The notes: a model not told the origin generated them from the sequence alone. A stretch of 17,895 bases of DNA from Candidatus Hodarchaeota archaeon (GCA_016840025.1 JAEOTF010000123.1:1-17895); one strand, 5' to 3'. Shown: positions 1-6,461, counted from the first letter of the stretch. Numbers and translations are program-made.

Positions 1-65
1 CCGCCTGGTCTTGATGGGATTAATTTCTGAATGCCACTTGCTTCAGTTTTACTAACAGATTTCAT
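1..65 (-). CDS. N-terminus of an unidentified protein running off the window edge
   Basis: Reading leftward, an ATG at 65-63 opens a frame with no stop up to the edge. It encodes about 21 residues beginning MKSVSKTEASG and ending IPSRPG. A GAGG Shine-Dalgarno lies 7 nt before the ATG. A TATA-like box (TTATAAAC on this strand, around 104-111) sits about 43 nt before the start, which predicts a leader of roughly 17 nt that contains the Shine-Dalgarno. These three signals together make a real start likely. Too little protein is visible to name a family. Confidence 0.45.
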   Translation of the reverse strand, partial: MKSVSKTEASGIQKLIPSRPG

Positions 66-134
66 TTTTAATCCTCAATACAGCCTCTCTAAATCTTTCT
101 ATAGTTTATAACCATTTTTTTTACTACAATACCT

Positions 135-223
135 ATATTAATTGTGTTAGGAGCACTTTTATTAACTACCGTGATTATAGAGCTGCTTATTTGGACTGTG
201 CTCCTCATTTACACAATTAATAT
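135..223. repeat. Long two-part inverted repeat (hairpin)
   Basis: The arms are ATATTAATTGTGT at 135-147 with ACACAATTAATAT at 211-223 (13 bp, perfect), then AGGAGCAC at 149-156 with GTGCTCCT at 198-205 (8 bp, perfect). A 1-nt/5-nt internal loop separates the two helices and a 41-nt loop caps them. It lies between divergently oriented genes, so it is not an ordinary terminator for either. It could be a miniature transposon relic, a small structured RNA or a regulator site; the sequence does not decide. Confidence 0.6.
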
Positions 224-401
224 TACTGTCCTATAGCTTTATAAAGTAATAGTATATTTGAAAAAGAAACAACTAATGACATATAAGATCTAATGTGTGA
301 TTTATTGCATGTTCGGCAAAATATTAAAAAAGAAAGAAGAGACAAAAGAAAAAAATGTAAGAAAGAGAGAAATTTCTTCTACTCAAAAACAAAGTTGAGA
401 G

Positions 402-412
402 AATAAAATATC
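402..412 (+). promoter_or_regulatory. TATA-like box of the ArsR-like gene
   Basis: An A/T stretch AATAAAATATC is centred about 27 nt before the TTG start at 435. This is the archaeal TATA-to-start distance that would place transcription start at or next to the start codon. Confidence 0.45.
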
Positions 413-434
413 AATAAAGGAAGTTAATACCGGT

Positions 435-1097
435 TTGGCATCTCGTTTCCTATCTCAAAATTTTTATGAAGTTCTAAAAGATGAAACGCGGTTTACGATT
501 TTTATCTACTTAATAGTTTATAGAAAATTAACATTATTAGAGTTGAGTAAATACTTAAACAAGGGAAAAACGACAATACATCATCACATAAGAAAACTTG
601 AAGAGGCAGGGATAGTGGTATGGGAAGAAAGCAAGGAAGATAAGAAAAAACTTAAAACAAGACATTATTCAGTTAACAAAAATAATTTGTATAAATATAA
701 AGACCTCACTCAGGATAAGATTGAATTATTTCAGTTATCAACCGAAGAAAGCCATGCATTAAAGAATTTGCTTTATGAATTAATGAGAACTGAAGCGTTG
801 AGTACAACTAATCTTATAAATTGGATGACTCAATTTACCGAAGAAAAAGTCAATATTATGGATTTACCTACTCTAAACGAACGAAGTTCTTCCTTTATCA
901 AAACCTTTCCTCTAACCGATGAAACTCTTCCTATCTACAAGGAATTCGAGAGGAAAATGTCAGAAGCACTCCAAAGTATGAAATCAAAGCAACAAAGTAG
1001 TGATAAGATTCCTCATATTACTCAAATTGGCACATTAATGTTAGTACCTATAGCGGAAATCATAGAATGGCTAGAAGAGAAAGCTGAGAGAAGATAG
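435..1097 (+). CDS. ArsR-like winged-helix transcriptional regulator
   Basis: This 220-residue protein begins with a winged helix-turn-helix at about residues 10-82. It has the ArsR signature: a short helix with LKDETR, then LTLLELSKYLNKGKTTIHHH as the helix-turn-helix and RKLEEAGIV running into a charged wing. The remaining 130 residues are predicted mainly helical and do not match a domain I recognise; they may serve dimerisation or sensing. The start is TTG at 435: the frame is closed upstream by TGA at 396-398 and no ATG is available. A TATA-like box 27 nt upstream fits a leaderless mRNA, and an AAAGGAAG stretch could also serve as a ribosome site. No metal-binding CxC motif is visible. 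Its target is unknown; the CPBP gene 81 nt downstream on the same strand is a candidate. Confidence 0.75.
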   Translation: MASRFLSQNFYEVLKDETRFTIFIYLIVYRKLTLLELSKYLNKGKTTIHHHIRKLEEAGIVVWEESKEDKKKLKTRHYSVNKNNLYKYKDLTQDKIELFQLSTEESHALKNLLYELMRTEALSTTNLINWMTQFTEEKVNIMDLPTLNERSSSFIKTFPLTDETLPIYKEFERKMSEALQSMKSKQQSSDKIPHITQIGTLMLVPIAEIIEWLEEKAERR

Positions 1098-1122
1098 GGA
1101 TAAGTAGGTGTTGTTAAAACTC

Positions 1123-1133
1123 AATAAAAATAG
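1123..1133 (+). promoter_or_regulatory. Possible TATA-like box of the first CPBP gene
   Basis: AATAAAAATAG is centred about 51 nt before the ATG at 1179. The paralogue at 10064 has a similar box 52 nt before its start, followed by the same AGGGA-type Shine-Dalgarno. A shared promoter and leader layout is therefore plausible. Confidence 0.35.
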
Positions 1134-1178
1134 CCCATTCCTACTGAACTTGAACACTCTTAACCTAGGGATACAATA

Positions 1179-2285
1179 ATGAGAAAATACACTATTGTTG
1201 AGATTGAAAAGAGTTATTTAAACTTCTTTACGCCAGCTGCAATAGTGGCAATAGCTTACTTTCTCCCTAGTTTGATTGCATGGTCTCTAGCTATATCAGA
1301 GTGGGTCTTTTCTCAATCTGAAAGTGCAGAAATAGATTTACTAATATTAAATGGGATAACGGTCAATTTATCGTTAGTTTTTGTAGTTATAATCATCTAT
1401 TTTATTTTCATTCCTCGATTAAAAGTATTGGATGCAGAGTATAGGGAAGTTAGAGCAGATGGTTTTTTTATTATGATCCCTTTATTTTTTTTTGCCTCTT
1501 TTTTTCGAATATTGATAGCAGAGTTATTTAAATATTTTTCCATAACATTATCTCATGAATCACCGTGGTTTGAGACAAATTTCAAGAAATTAGACGATCC
1601 CGTCCTTTTATTATTGTTTTTTTTGCATTCATTGGTTATTTCTAATCTATTCTCGGAGTTAATGTTTCGTCGAACACTTATACCTTTGCTAGAAGACAGG
1701 GGATTGTCGCCATTCCATGCAGTGATTCTATCAAGCATAGGATTTAGCTTCTTAAATCTTCCATATATACTCCTGTATCCAGAAAATCCAACTTTTTACT
1801 TTCTACTAATCACTTACATTTGTTATTCACTTTGTGTAGGGATAACATACATTTTAACACGCAATATCCTATTCCCAATCCTATTCCATGCTTTCTACTT
1901 TTTCCATTATTATACGGGATCTCTTGGATCAGCACTTGATAATGAAAATTTATTACTTATACATGACTCATTAAACGTCCTTACTGTTGTATTAACTATA
2001 ATTATCATTCCCTATGTATTCACGAAAGCGAAAGATCCAGAGTCGTCTTCAGAGTGGATGAAAGTTATTAAAAAACACTCAGTACCATATATTCAACGCG
2101 GGGTAATAGGATTCTTCGTTATTTCCATTGGTTTTTTAGCAATACAAGCATTAGTAGAAAAAATCGGTAATGAGTTGACCGATAAGATTTTTCCAGAATA
2201 TTTTGTCTTTATTATCGGCGTATACCTTGTTGCCTTCTCTATCCCGTTTTGGTTGACAATATCCACAGAATATGCACGGGATTGA
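1179..2285 (+). CDS. Degenerate CPBP (CAAX protease/bacteriocin-processing) family membrane protein
   Basis: A 368-residue, strongly hydrophobic protein with about eight membrane segments. The core LLEDRGLSPFHAVILSS next to a membrane glutamate resembles the CPBP (Abi, Rce1-like) intramembrane metalloprotease family. Of the catalytic motifs, ExxxR is present (E160, R164). The FxxxH motif reads F189xxxN193, with the histidine lost. The third motif keeps H237, but the usual Asn/Asp four residues on is Phe. Peptidase activity is therefore doubtful; a binding or scaffold role is possible. The ATG at 1179 follows a CTAGGGA Shine-Dalgarno. A paralogue in the same orientation lies at 10064-11176, and the two share an N-terminal SYLNFFTPA block and a C-terminal WLTISTEYA block. 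Family assignment is fairly secure; function is not. Confidence 0.7.
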   Translation: MRKYTIVEIEKSYLNFFTPAAIVAIAYFLPSLIAWSLAISEWVFSQSESAEIDLLILNGITVNLSLVFVVIIIYFIFIPRLKVLDAEYREVRADGFFIMIPLFFFASFFRILIAELFKYFSITLSHESPWFETNFKKLDDPVLLLLFFLHSLVISNLFSELMFRRTLIPLLEDRGLSPFHAVILSSIGFSFLNLPYILLYPENPTFYFLLITYICYSLCVGITYILTRNILFPILFHAFYFFHYYTGSLGSALDNENLLLIHDSLNVLTVVLTIIIIPYVFTKAKDPESSSEWMKVIKKHSVPYIQRGVIGFFVISIGFLAIQALVEKIGNELTDKIFPEYFVFIIGVYLVAFSIPFWLTISTEYARD

Positions 2286-2321
2286 GTGTGGAAGCTATAA
2301 ATGCAGAATATTCCACGAATT

Positions 2322-2495
2322 ATGATTGAAGAAGATATTCTTGGTGTTATTGCGGATGTTCATGGACAAATCAATGCTCTTAAGATAGCAATAAAGCATT
2401 TTAGTCATATAGGTGTAAATCACTTCATTTTTTTAGGAGATGCCATTAATTATCGACCATTTGGGCACCAATTTGAGAAGTATACTAAGGATTAA
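2322..2495 (+). pseudogene. Truncated calcineurin-like metallophosphoesterase (N-terminal remnant)
   Basis: The 57-residue frame MIEEDILGVIADVHGQINAL continues to FIFLGDAINYRP. This matches the first two metal-binding motifs of the calcineurin-like phosphoesterase fold: DxH in ADVHG and GDxxN-like in LGDAINY. The family normally runs to 160-250 residues with further GNHE and GHxH motifs, and neither is found downstream in any frame. A stop ends the frame after YTKD. The ATG at 2322 is preferred over the one at 2301 because a CTATAAAT box is centred 24 nt before it, the leaderless spacing seen elsewhere here. It is probably a remnant left when the toxin-antitoxin pair or another element entered; a transcribed short protein cannot be excluded. 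Confidence 0.65.
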
Positions 2496-2525
2496 TATTA
2501 TAATAAATAGTAACGGGTTTTATTT

Positions 2526-2717
2526 ATGACTAGCGAAACAAATAAAGACACTAAAATGGATAATAAGAAGCAAATTTCTATTCAAGAGGTCGCAGGGTCA
2601 ATATGTAAAGAATTTCCTCATATAGATGACGCGGGATGGAAAATAATTGCGAAAGTGCTAACCAATTTTATCCACGAGGAACGTAAGAAAGAAACACAAG
2701 CCTTTGAGAGCGAATAA
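2526..2717 (+). CDS. Small protein, putative antitoxin of the downstream PIN toxin
   Basis: The 63-residue, charged protein starts with a polar segment (TSETNKDTKMDNKKQ) followed by predicted helices containing SICKEFPHIDDAGWKIIAKV. No AbrB, RHH or Phd DNA-binding signature is clear, so the family is not recognised. A TTATAATAAA box is centred about 25 nt upstream, giving a leaderless promoter that would serve both genes. Its stop at 2715-2717 is followed one base later by the ATG of a PIN-domain gene. This small-gene-first, coupled arrangement is typical of VapBC-type modules, and that is the basis for the antitoxin proposal. An ATG at 2556 is an alternative start. Confidence 0.5.
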   Translation: MTSETNKDTKMDNKKQISIQEVAGSICKEFPHIDDAGWKIIAKVLTNFIHEERKKETQAFESE

Positions 2718-2718
2718 G

Positions 2719-3135
2719 ATGAGAGAGCGTCTTGGTTTAGATACTTGTGCAATTCTTCGTCTATTAATTAACCAACTTCCAAAAGAAGTCTCTGCTCGAA
2801 TTTTAAAAGAAGAAAAAACAATTGTGCTTGCTGACTCTGCCATTGGAGAAACATTTGGCCGAATTCCTACATTTATTAAGAGTAATATTGAGTTATTTCT
2901 TCAAGTTGGCTTTTCTAGAGAACAAACTGCTCAATTGGAGACATTAATACAAAATAAATTAATTCAACTACTAGATTCAAAAGAAACTCATTATTCATAT
3001 ATACAAAAAGACAAATGTGATTCTTTTCTTGAGTCAAAAATATCAATTAGGAGACTATTTGATCGAATGATCGAATCCACTTACTATCTTGAAAATGTAG
3101 ATCTAATAATTACAAGCGACCTACATATTCAATAG
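2719..3135 (+). CDS. PIN-domain ribonuclease, VapC-like toxin
   Basis: A 138-residue protein with the PIN layout: an N-terminal beta strand ending in a conserved acid (LGLD, D8), an acid in the second helix (E44 in AIGETFGRI), FDRMIE with D115, and the late strand VDLIITSD with D128 and D134. PIN nucleases use three or four such acids to bind metal and cut RNA. The length matches VapC toxins, although the protein stops immediately after TSDLHIQ, a few residues shorter than usual. The ATG at 2719 is chosen because it lies one base after the upstream stop, implying translational coupling; the in-frame TTG at 2704 would overlap the upstream gene. Similarity to characterised VapC is by motif only. 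Confidence 0.6.
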   Translation: MRERLGLDTCAILRLLINQLPKEVSARILKEEKTIVLADSAIGETFGRIPTFIKSNIELFLQVGFSREQTAQLETLIQNKLIQLLDSKETHYSYIQKDKCDSFLESKISIRRLFDRMIESTYYLENVDLIITSDLHIQ

Positions 3136-3139
3136 TATG

Positions 3140-3187
3140 TCTAACGTCGTTTATTTGTATATCTATCGTCGCTTATTTATCTTTTTT
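3140..3187 (+). terminator. Tandem near-repeat ending in a T-run, likely terminator of the toxin-antitoxin unit
   Basis: Two 20-nt units, TCTAACGTCGTTTATTTGTA at 3140-3159 and TCTATCGTCGCTTATTTATC at 3162-3181, differ at four or five positions. They are followed by six T residues at 3182-3187. Archaeal termination relies on T-runs, so this is a plausible stop for the toxin-antitoxin transcript. The reason for the duplication is unclear. Confidence 0.45.
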
Positions 3188-3302
3188 ATCCCCGCTATTT
3201 CCGCTTTGGAAATTAAGGCGATAAGTTTTGAGGGAGCGGTTTAGCCAAGATCTAAAAATTTACTCGACAAGAGATTTTATTTTACACAATACAAATATCA
3301 AA

Positions 3303-3313
3303 AAATATAAATT
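3303..3313 (+). promoter_or_regulatory. TATA-like box of the secreted-protein gene
   Basis: AAATATAAATT is centred about 28 nt before the ATG at 3336. It supports that ATG, which opens directly into a signal peptide, over the long N-terminal extension that could be read from 3228. Confidence 0.55.
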
Positions 3314-3335
3314 AATTTTTACTTTCCACCCGAAT

Positions 3336-3992
3336 ATGATCTCCTCTAAAATTCTTTTGTTCTCTTTAATGGTTTTTTTTGTTTCTATTTTTACAATTCC
3401 TGTATTATCCTTTACTAACCCGCCTTCCTACCACTTATTAACAACAGATGATTACGATGATGGTGGAGATGGCGCATTAGAAATCCATGATGTATACTAT
3501 TCGGATGATAATGGTTTATGGAGTTTTAAAATAGTCACAGAAGCGGATGTTAATGTTAGTGTCAATTCCTATTATGTTATAATGGATCAAGCTTCAGATG
3601 GTTTTATTGAAGGTGCATTTGGTACATATTATGATAATGGAATTTGTTATGGTGCAGCTTTAGCTTATTTATTTGATCCTCATATTCCTATGGGATTTTA
3701 TAATATGTACGCCAATGATACAGATCTCATTCAAATTAGTGGAAATACAATCGAATTTCAATACAATATGTCCTTAGATATGTCAGGTTGGTCATTTAAA
3801 GCCGTTACATCTACTACCATTAACCTACTACACGATAATTCATCTCCTGATCCCTTTCCTTTCTATACTGATTCAACCGATTTTTATGCTGTTTCTGAAT
3901 TTGATTTTAACCTTGTGCTATTTGTGCTATTTGTACTATTTGTCTCTGGTATGGGAATTAAGACTAAAATAAGACGAAGGCAAATGTCATAG
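3336..3992 (+). CDS. Secreted, C-terminally membrane-anchored protein of unknown function
   Basis: A 218-residue protein. Residues 1-26 (MISSKILLFSLMVFFVSIF and onward) form a signal peptide. The middle is an acidic, aromatic-rich, probably beta-stranded ectodomain containing DDYDDGGDG, which could bind calcium. A hydrophobic segment at about 190-205 (FNLVLFVLFVLFVSG) is followed by a basic tail KIRRRQ, so the ectodomain should sit outside the cell with a single C-terminal anchor. The ATG at 3336 is chosen from the TATA spacing and the signal peptide. Part of the anchor is encoded by a 9-nt tandem repeat (3913-3939). I do not recognise the family. Two broken genes in the window (6462 and 9172) share this signal peptide/anchor architecture. 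Confidence 0.65.
   Translation: MISSKILLFSLMVFFVSIFTIPVLSFTNPPSYHLLTTDDYDDGGDGALEIHDVYYSDDNGLWSFKIVTEADVNVSVNSYYVIMDQASDGFIEGAFGTYYDNGICYGAALAYLFDPHIPMGFYNMYANDTDLIQISGNTIEFQYNMSLDMSGWSFKAVTSTTINLLHDNSSPDPFPFYTDSTDFYAVSEFDFNLVLFVLFVLFVSGMGIKTKIRRRQMS
3913..3939 (+). repeat. 9-nt tandem repeat inside the anchor segment
   Basis: TTGTGCTAT is repeated three times (the third copy reads TTGTACTAT). It encodes LVLFVLFVLF in the transmembrane helix. The unit is a multiple of three, so slippage would lengthen or shorten the helix without breaking the frame. Confidence 0.8.
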
Positions 3993-4069
3993 TTTTTTAG
4001 AAGTAGAAAACTGTAATAAAATAAATGAATAAATGTCGGGAACTAATAAAGGAAAATAGCCAAGATTTG

Positions 4070-4075
4070 AAAAAA
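4070..4075 (-). terminator. T-run terminator of the EF-hand gene
   Basis: Six A residues on the plus strand read as six U in the leftward transcript, 18-23 nt past the stop codon of the EF-hand gene. No stem precedes it, as is usual in archaea. Confidence 0.4.
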
Positions 4076-4092
4076 GACTCCTCACTAACTTA

Positions 4093-4383
4093 TTAGACAT
4101 TCTTATTAATGAGCTTTTCCAATATACTTCTGATTAATAACAGTAATTCTTTTTCACTAATCTTCCCATCCTTTGAGAGATCTATTTCGTTCATAGTAAG
4201 TTGGATCTCCTCTTCAGTTGGTAGTGCTCCGCCTATTTCAGGATTTATTTGTGTTAAGATTTCTCCTAACTCTTTTAAATCTAGGTAACCACTTTGGTCT
4301 AAATCCGTCGCTTGAAAAACATCTTTTACCAAATCACGGAGGAATTGTTCATTATTCAGAATTTGTCTATAATCCATAGGCAT
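4093..4383 (-). CDS. Small two-EF-hand calcium-binding protein
   Basis: The 96-residue protein has two EF-hand loops. Loop 1 is D27xD29xS31G32xL34D35xxE38, with all canonical ligands. Loop 2 is D68xS70xD72G73xI75S76xxE79, also complete. The loops are about 41 residues apart and flanked by amphipathic helices, giving one paired EF-hand lobe as in half a calmodulin. No signal peptide or membrane segment is seen, so it should be cytoplasmic, probably acting as a calcium sensor or buffer. The ATG at 4383 or the one two codons later could start translation. The gene is divergent from the AbrB-TnpB gene and convergent with the secreted-protein gene. Its partner protein is unknown. Confidence 0.85.
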   Translation of the reverse strand: MPMDYRQILNNEQFLRDLVKDVFQATDLDQSGYLDLKELGEILTQINPEIGGALPTEEEIQLTMNEIDLSKDGKISEKELLLLIRSILEKLINKNV

Positions 4384-4469
4384 CTCAACTATTTTCTTTT
4401 ACTCTAACCGCTTTGATTTTGTCAAGTATTTAACATGGTAATGATTATGGTTTAACTTTTTATTACTAA

Positions 4470-4497
4470 TATCAACAATTATCGACAATTGTTGATA
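4470..4497. repeat. Perfect 11-bp inverted repeat, possible operator or transposon-end hairpin
   Basis: TATCAACAATT at 4470-4480 pairs with AATTGTTGATA at 4487-4497 across a 6-nt spacer (ATCGAC). It lies about 87 nt upstream of the EF-hand start. It may be an operator for a dimeric regulator or a left-end hairpin of the TnpB element. Confidence 0.6.
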
Positions 4498-4651
4498 ACT
4501 TTTGTAACTTGATCCTTTAAGATATTCGTTTAAGGATTTGGGGTGTTTTAATGATAATTTAAAGAGTTCATTCGAATATATTACAGAAAGAATATTCTCA
4601 AACAAATTTATGCCGACAAAAAAGACAATCAAATGCAAAGAGTCCCAATAA

Positions 4652-4677
4652 TGTAAATGAACTTCAGTTCATTTACA
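4652..4677. repeat. Perfect 12-bp inverted repeat upstream of tnpB
   Basis: TGTAAATGAACT at 4652-4663 pairs with AGTTCATTTACA at 4666-4677 around a 2-nt centre (TC). It sits about 35 nt upstream of the tnpB TATA box, a good place for an operator. Since the tnpB product carries AbrB-type DNA-binding domains, self-recognition is conceivable. A hairpin at the left end of an IS200/IS605-like element is the alternative. Confidence 0.65.
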
Positions 4678-4710
4678 ATTACCTCTCTACATCAGAGCGT
4701 TTTAAATCTA

Positions 4711-4722
4711 AATCTATATAAT
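4711..4722 (+). promoter_or_regulatory. TATA box of the tnpB fusion gene
   Basis: CTATATAATA is centred about 24 nt before the ATG at 4741. This supports a leaderless transcript and the ATG over the GTG three codons upstream. Confidence 0.6.
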
Positions 4723-4740
4723 AGATAGAGAGTGAAATTT

Positions 4741-6366
4741 ATGGCTATTAGCGATACTTCTCCACAAACACAGGTTATTACCTCTAAAAACATAGAAGTA
4801 TTTGCCAAAGTCAGTAACAAAGGACAAATTACAATTCCAAAACAAATACGAGAAGAATATGCGATTCAAAGGAGCATGCAAGTCTTTATTTCTTTGAACA
4901 AAGACAGACAACAACTCCACTTACATCTAACCGCTCCTAAGACTGGTAAGACCAAAGCGATCAAACTCTCGAAGACCTATCGCTTTACTATTCCGAAAGA
5001 ACTACGCGAACACCTGCACCTATCAGGAAGAATAATTCTATTCAATACAAGTGAAAATCAAGGAATTGTGATTGAGAAAGCCCCCTATCAGCTTGTTATA
5101 AGAGCAGAACGGCTATGGATCGCACCGAACAAGACATTAGGTCATCTCTGTTATCTAGCCAAAAATTTGTACAATGAAGCGACCTATATCATTCGCCAGG
5201 AATATTTTAAGACAAAACAATGGCTACGATACGATGAGCTAAATAGGTTACTGAAAAACTCTTCTAACTATCGTAGTCTGCCGATCCAATCCTCACAACA
5301 ACTCCTTCGTCACGTAGATACAGTATGGGATTCCTATTTTAAAGCGCACAAGGATTGGCAGGGGAGTCCGCAAAAATACACCGGCGAACCCCGTCTACCG
5401 GGGTACAAAGCTAAGAACGGACAAGCGCTTCTAATCTTTACCAACCAACAAGTGAGATATAAAAACGGAGTCTTTAAACTCCCTAAAGCCCTAGGTCTGG
5501 AAGTCAAAACCCGGTTACATTTTCATACTCAATTTCTAGGGGCACGAATTGTGCCAAAAGGCACAGGGTATATTTTAGAAGTCCTTTATACTAAACAGAT
5601 ACCAATTATTCCTAATACCGACCCTAAAAGAATTATTGGCACGGATGTCGGATTAGACAATCTGATAACTAATGTGAACAATATTGGCGAACGACCAATT
5701 ATTGTCAAAGGCGGTATTGTCAAATCCATTAACCAATACTTCAACAAAGAGCTCGCACGAATTCAAAGTATGTATGACAAGCAAAACATCAAGACTGGTA
5801 AAAAGAAAAAGAAATTAATGGATATTAGAGATCGCAAACTCTCTGATCTTTTCCACAAGATCAGCCGAATGTATATTGACTGGTGTATTGAAAACAAAAT
5901 AGACCTGATCATTATTGGTAGGAACAAAGGCTGGAAGCAGAAGATCAACCTAGGTAAAAAGACCAACCAACAATTTGTGTCTATTCCCTTCTACAAGTTT
6001 TTGAAGATGGTAGAGTATAAAGCTGAAGATGCAGGAATCAGAGTGGTTTTCACCCGCGAAGACTACACTAGCAAATGTAGTTTCTTAGATCAAGAGCCAG
6101 TTAAGAAACACCATATATACAAAGGCACACGAATCCATAGAGGACTATTTAGATCTTTCAATGGCACACTGGTAAATAGTGATGTCAATGGTGGCTACAA
6201 CATCATCGTTCACGTAATCCCGAAGGCGTTTCATTTCGGTGATTGTACCAACGGGATAGAGGATGTGTGGTTACATCCTGTCAGGTGGAGATTAGATCGG
6301 CAACGGGCTAATCGAATGACACCTAACAAAAAAGAAACAGAGAATAGCAGAAGTGACAGAAGTTGA
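4741..6366 (+). CDS. tnpB: TnpB-family RNA-guided nuclease with two N-terminal AbrB/SpoVT domains
   Basis: A 541-residue protein. Two AbrB/SpoVT-type swapped-hairpin domains come first: residues about 19-62 (VSNKGQITIPKQIREEY) and about 74-113 (LSKTYRFTIPKELREHL). From about 117 it is a full-length TnpB of the IS200/IS605 OrfB type. RuvC-I has D302 in GTDVGLDN and RuvC-III has D481 in NSDVNGGYN. The RuvC-II position reads IIIGRNKGWKQ, with G393 where most TnpBs have Glu. The zinc finger is missing three of four cysteines (only C446 in TSKCSFLD). From memory of the family, these last two traits and the C-terminal GIEDVWLHPVR mark a recognised TnpB branch. TnpB cuts DNA guided by a right-end RNA. 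No TnpA is in the window. The ATG is chosen from TATA spacing; a GTG at 4732 is possible. Confidence 0.85.
   Translation: MAISDTSPQTQVITSKNIEVFAKVSNKGQITIPKQIREEYAIQRSMQVFISLNKDRQQLHLHLTAPKTGKTKAIKLSKTYRFTIPKELREHLHLSGRIILFNTSENQGIVIEKAPYQLVIRAERLWIAPNKTLGHLCYLAKNLYNEATYIIRQEYFKTKQWLRYDELNRLLKNSSNYRSLPIQSSQQLLRHVDTVWDSYFKAHKDWQGSPQKYTGEPRLPGYKAKNGQALLIFTNQQVRYKNGVFKLPKALGLEVKTRLHFHTQFLGARIVPKGTGYILEVLYTKQIPIIPNTDPKRIIGTDVGLDNLITNVNNIGERPIIVKGGIVKSINQYFNKELARIQSMYDKQNIKTGKKKKKLMDIRDRKLSDLFHKISRMYIDWCIENKIDLIIIGRNKGWKQKINLGKKTNQQFVSIPFYKFLKMVEYKAEDAGIRVVFTREDYTSKCSFLDQEPVKKHHIYKGTRIHRGLFRSFNGTLVNSDVNGGYNIIVHVIPKAFHFGDCTNGIEDVWLHPVRWRLDRQRANRMTPNKKETENSRSDRS
6260..6324 (+). ncRNA. Candidate right-end guide RNA (omega/reRNA) scaffold overlapping the tnpB 3' end
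   Basis: Two stem-loops lie inside the last 110 nt of the coding region. The first is AGGATGT (6260-6266) with ACATCCT (6273-6279). The second is compound: AGGTG (6283-6287) with CACCT (6320-6324), enclosing GATTAG (6290-6295) with CTAATC (6308-6313). Known TnpB guide RNAs span the 3' end of tnpB and the element's right end, so this is the expected place. The RNA's 3' boundary and guide start cannot be fixed from one sequence; a T5 stretch follows the stop codon at about 6371-6375. Confidence 0.45.
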
Positions 6367-6430
6367 TAATTTTTGTTTACATTTGTTTATATTCGATGAT
6401 ATTTCGATAACCTGTACTCTCCTCTATCCA

Positions 6431-6440
6431 TTTTATATTA
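6431..6440 (+). promoter_or_regulatory. TATA box of the interrupted secreted-protein gene
   Basis: TTTTATATTA is centred about 26 nt before the ATG at 6462, the spacing of the other leaderless starts in this window. Confidence 0.55.
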
Positions 6441-6461
6441 TTCGAGAAGGATTGGTGTATT

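Larger units (their letters stand above)
66..434. other. Intergenic region, AT-rich, no gene seen
   Basis: No open frame with a plausible start was found on either strand. The region holds the promoter of the leftward partial gene (about 101-113), a long inverted repeat (135-223), a 10-bp palindrome CTTTATAAAG at 237-246 and the promoter of the next rightward gene (about 402-411). Positions 300-400 are purine-rich and show no other structure. Confidence 0.6.
4384..4740. other. Divergent intergenic region with two perfect inverted repeats
   Basis: This 357-nt gap separates the leftward EF-hand gene from the rightward tnpB fusion. It holds inverted repeats at 4470-4497 and 4652-4677 and the tnpB TATA box. 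A leftward frame at 4399-4638 starts only with TTG, lacks promoter signals and resembles nothing known, so it is not called a gene. Confidence 0.6.

Noticed and set aside
3228..3335. N-terminal extension of the secreted protein from 3228
   Set aside because: It would place 36 charged residues before a clear signal peptide, and the TATA box lies inside it at a spacing that fits the ATG at 3336.
4399..4638. Leftward 79-codon open frame upstream of the EF-hand gene
   Set aside because: It starts only with TTG, lacks a ribosome site or TATA spacing, overlaps the 4470-4497 palindrome and resembles no known protein.
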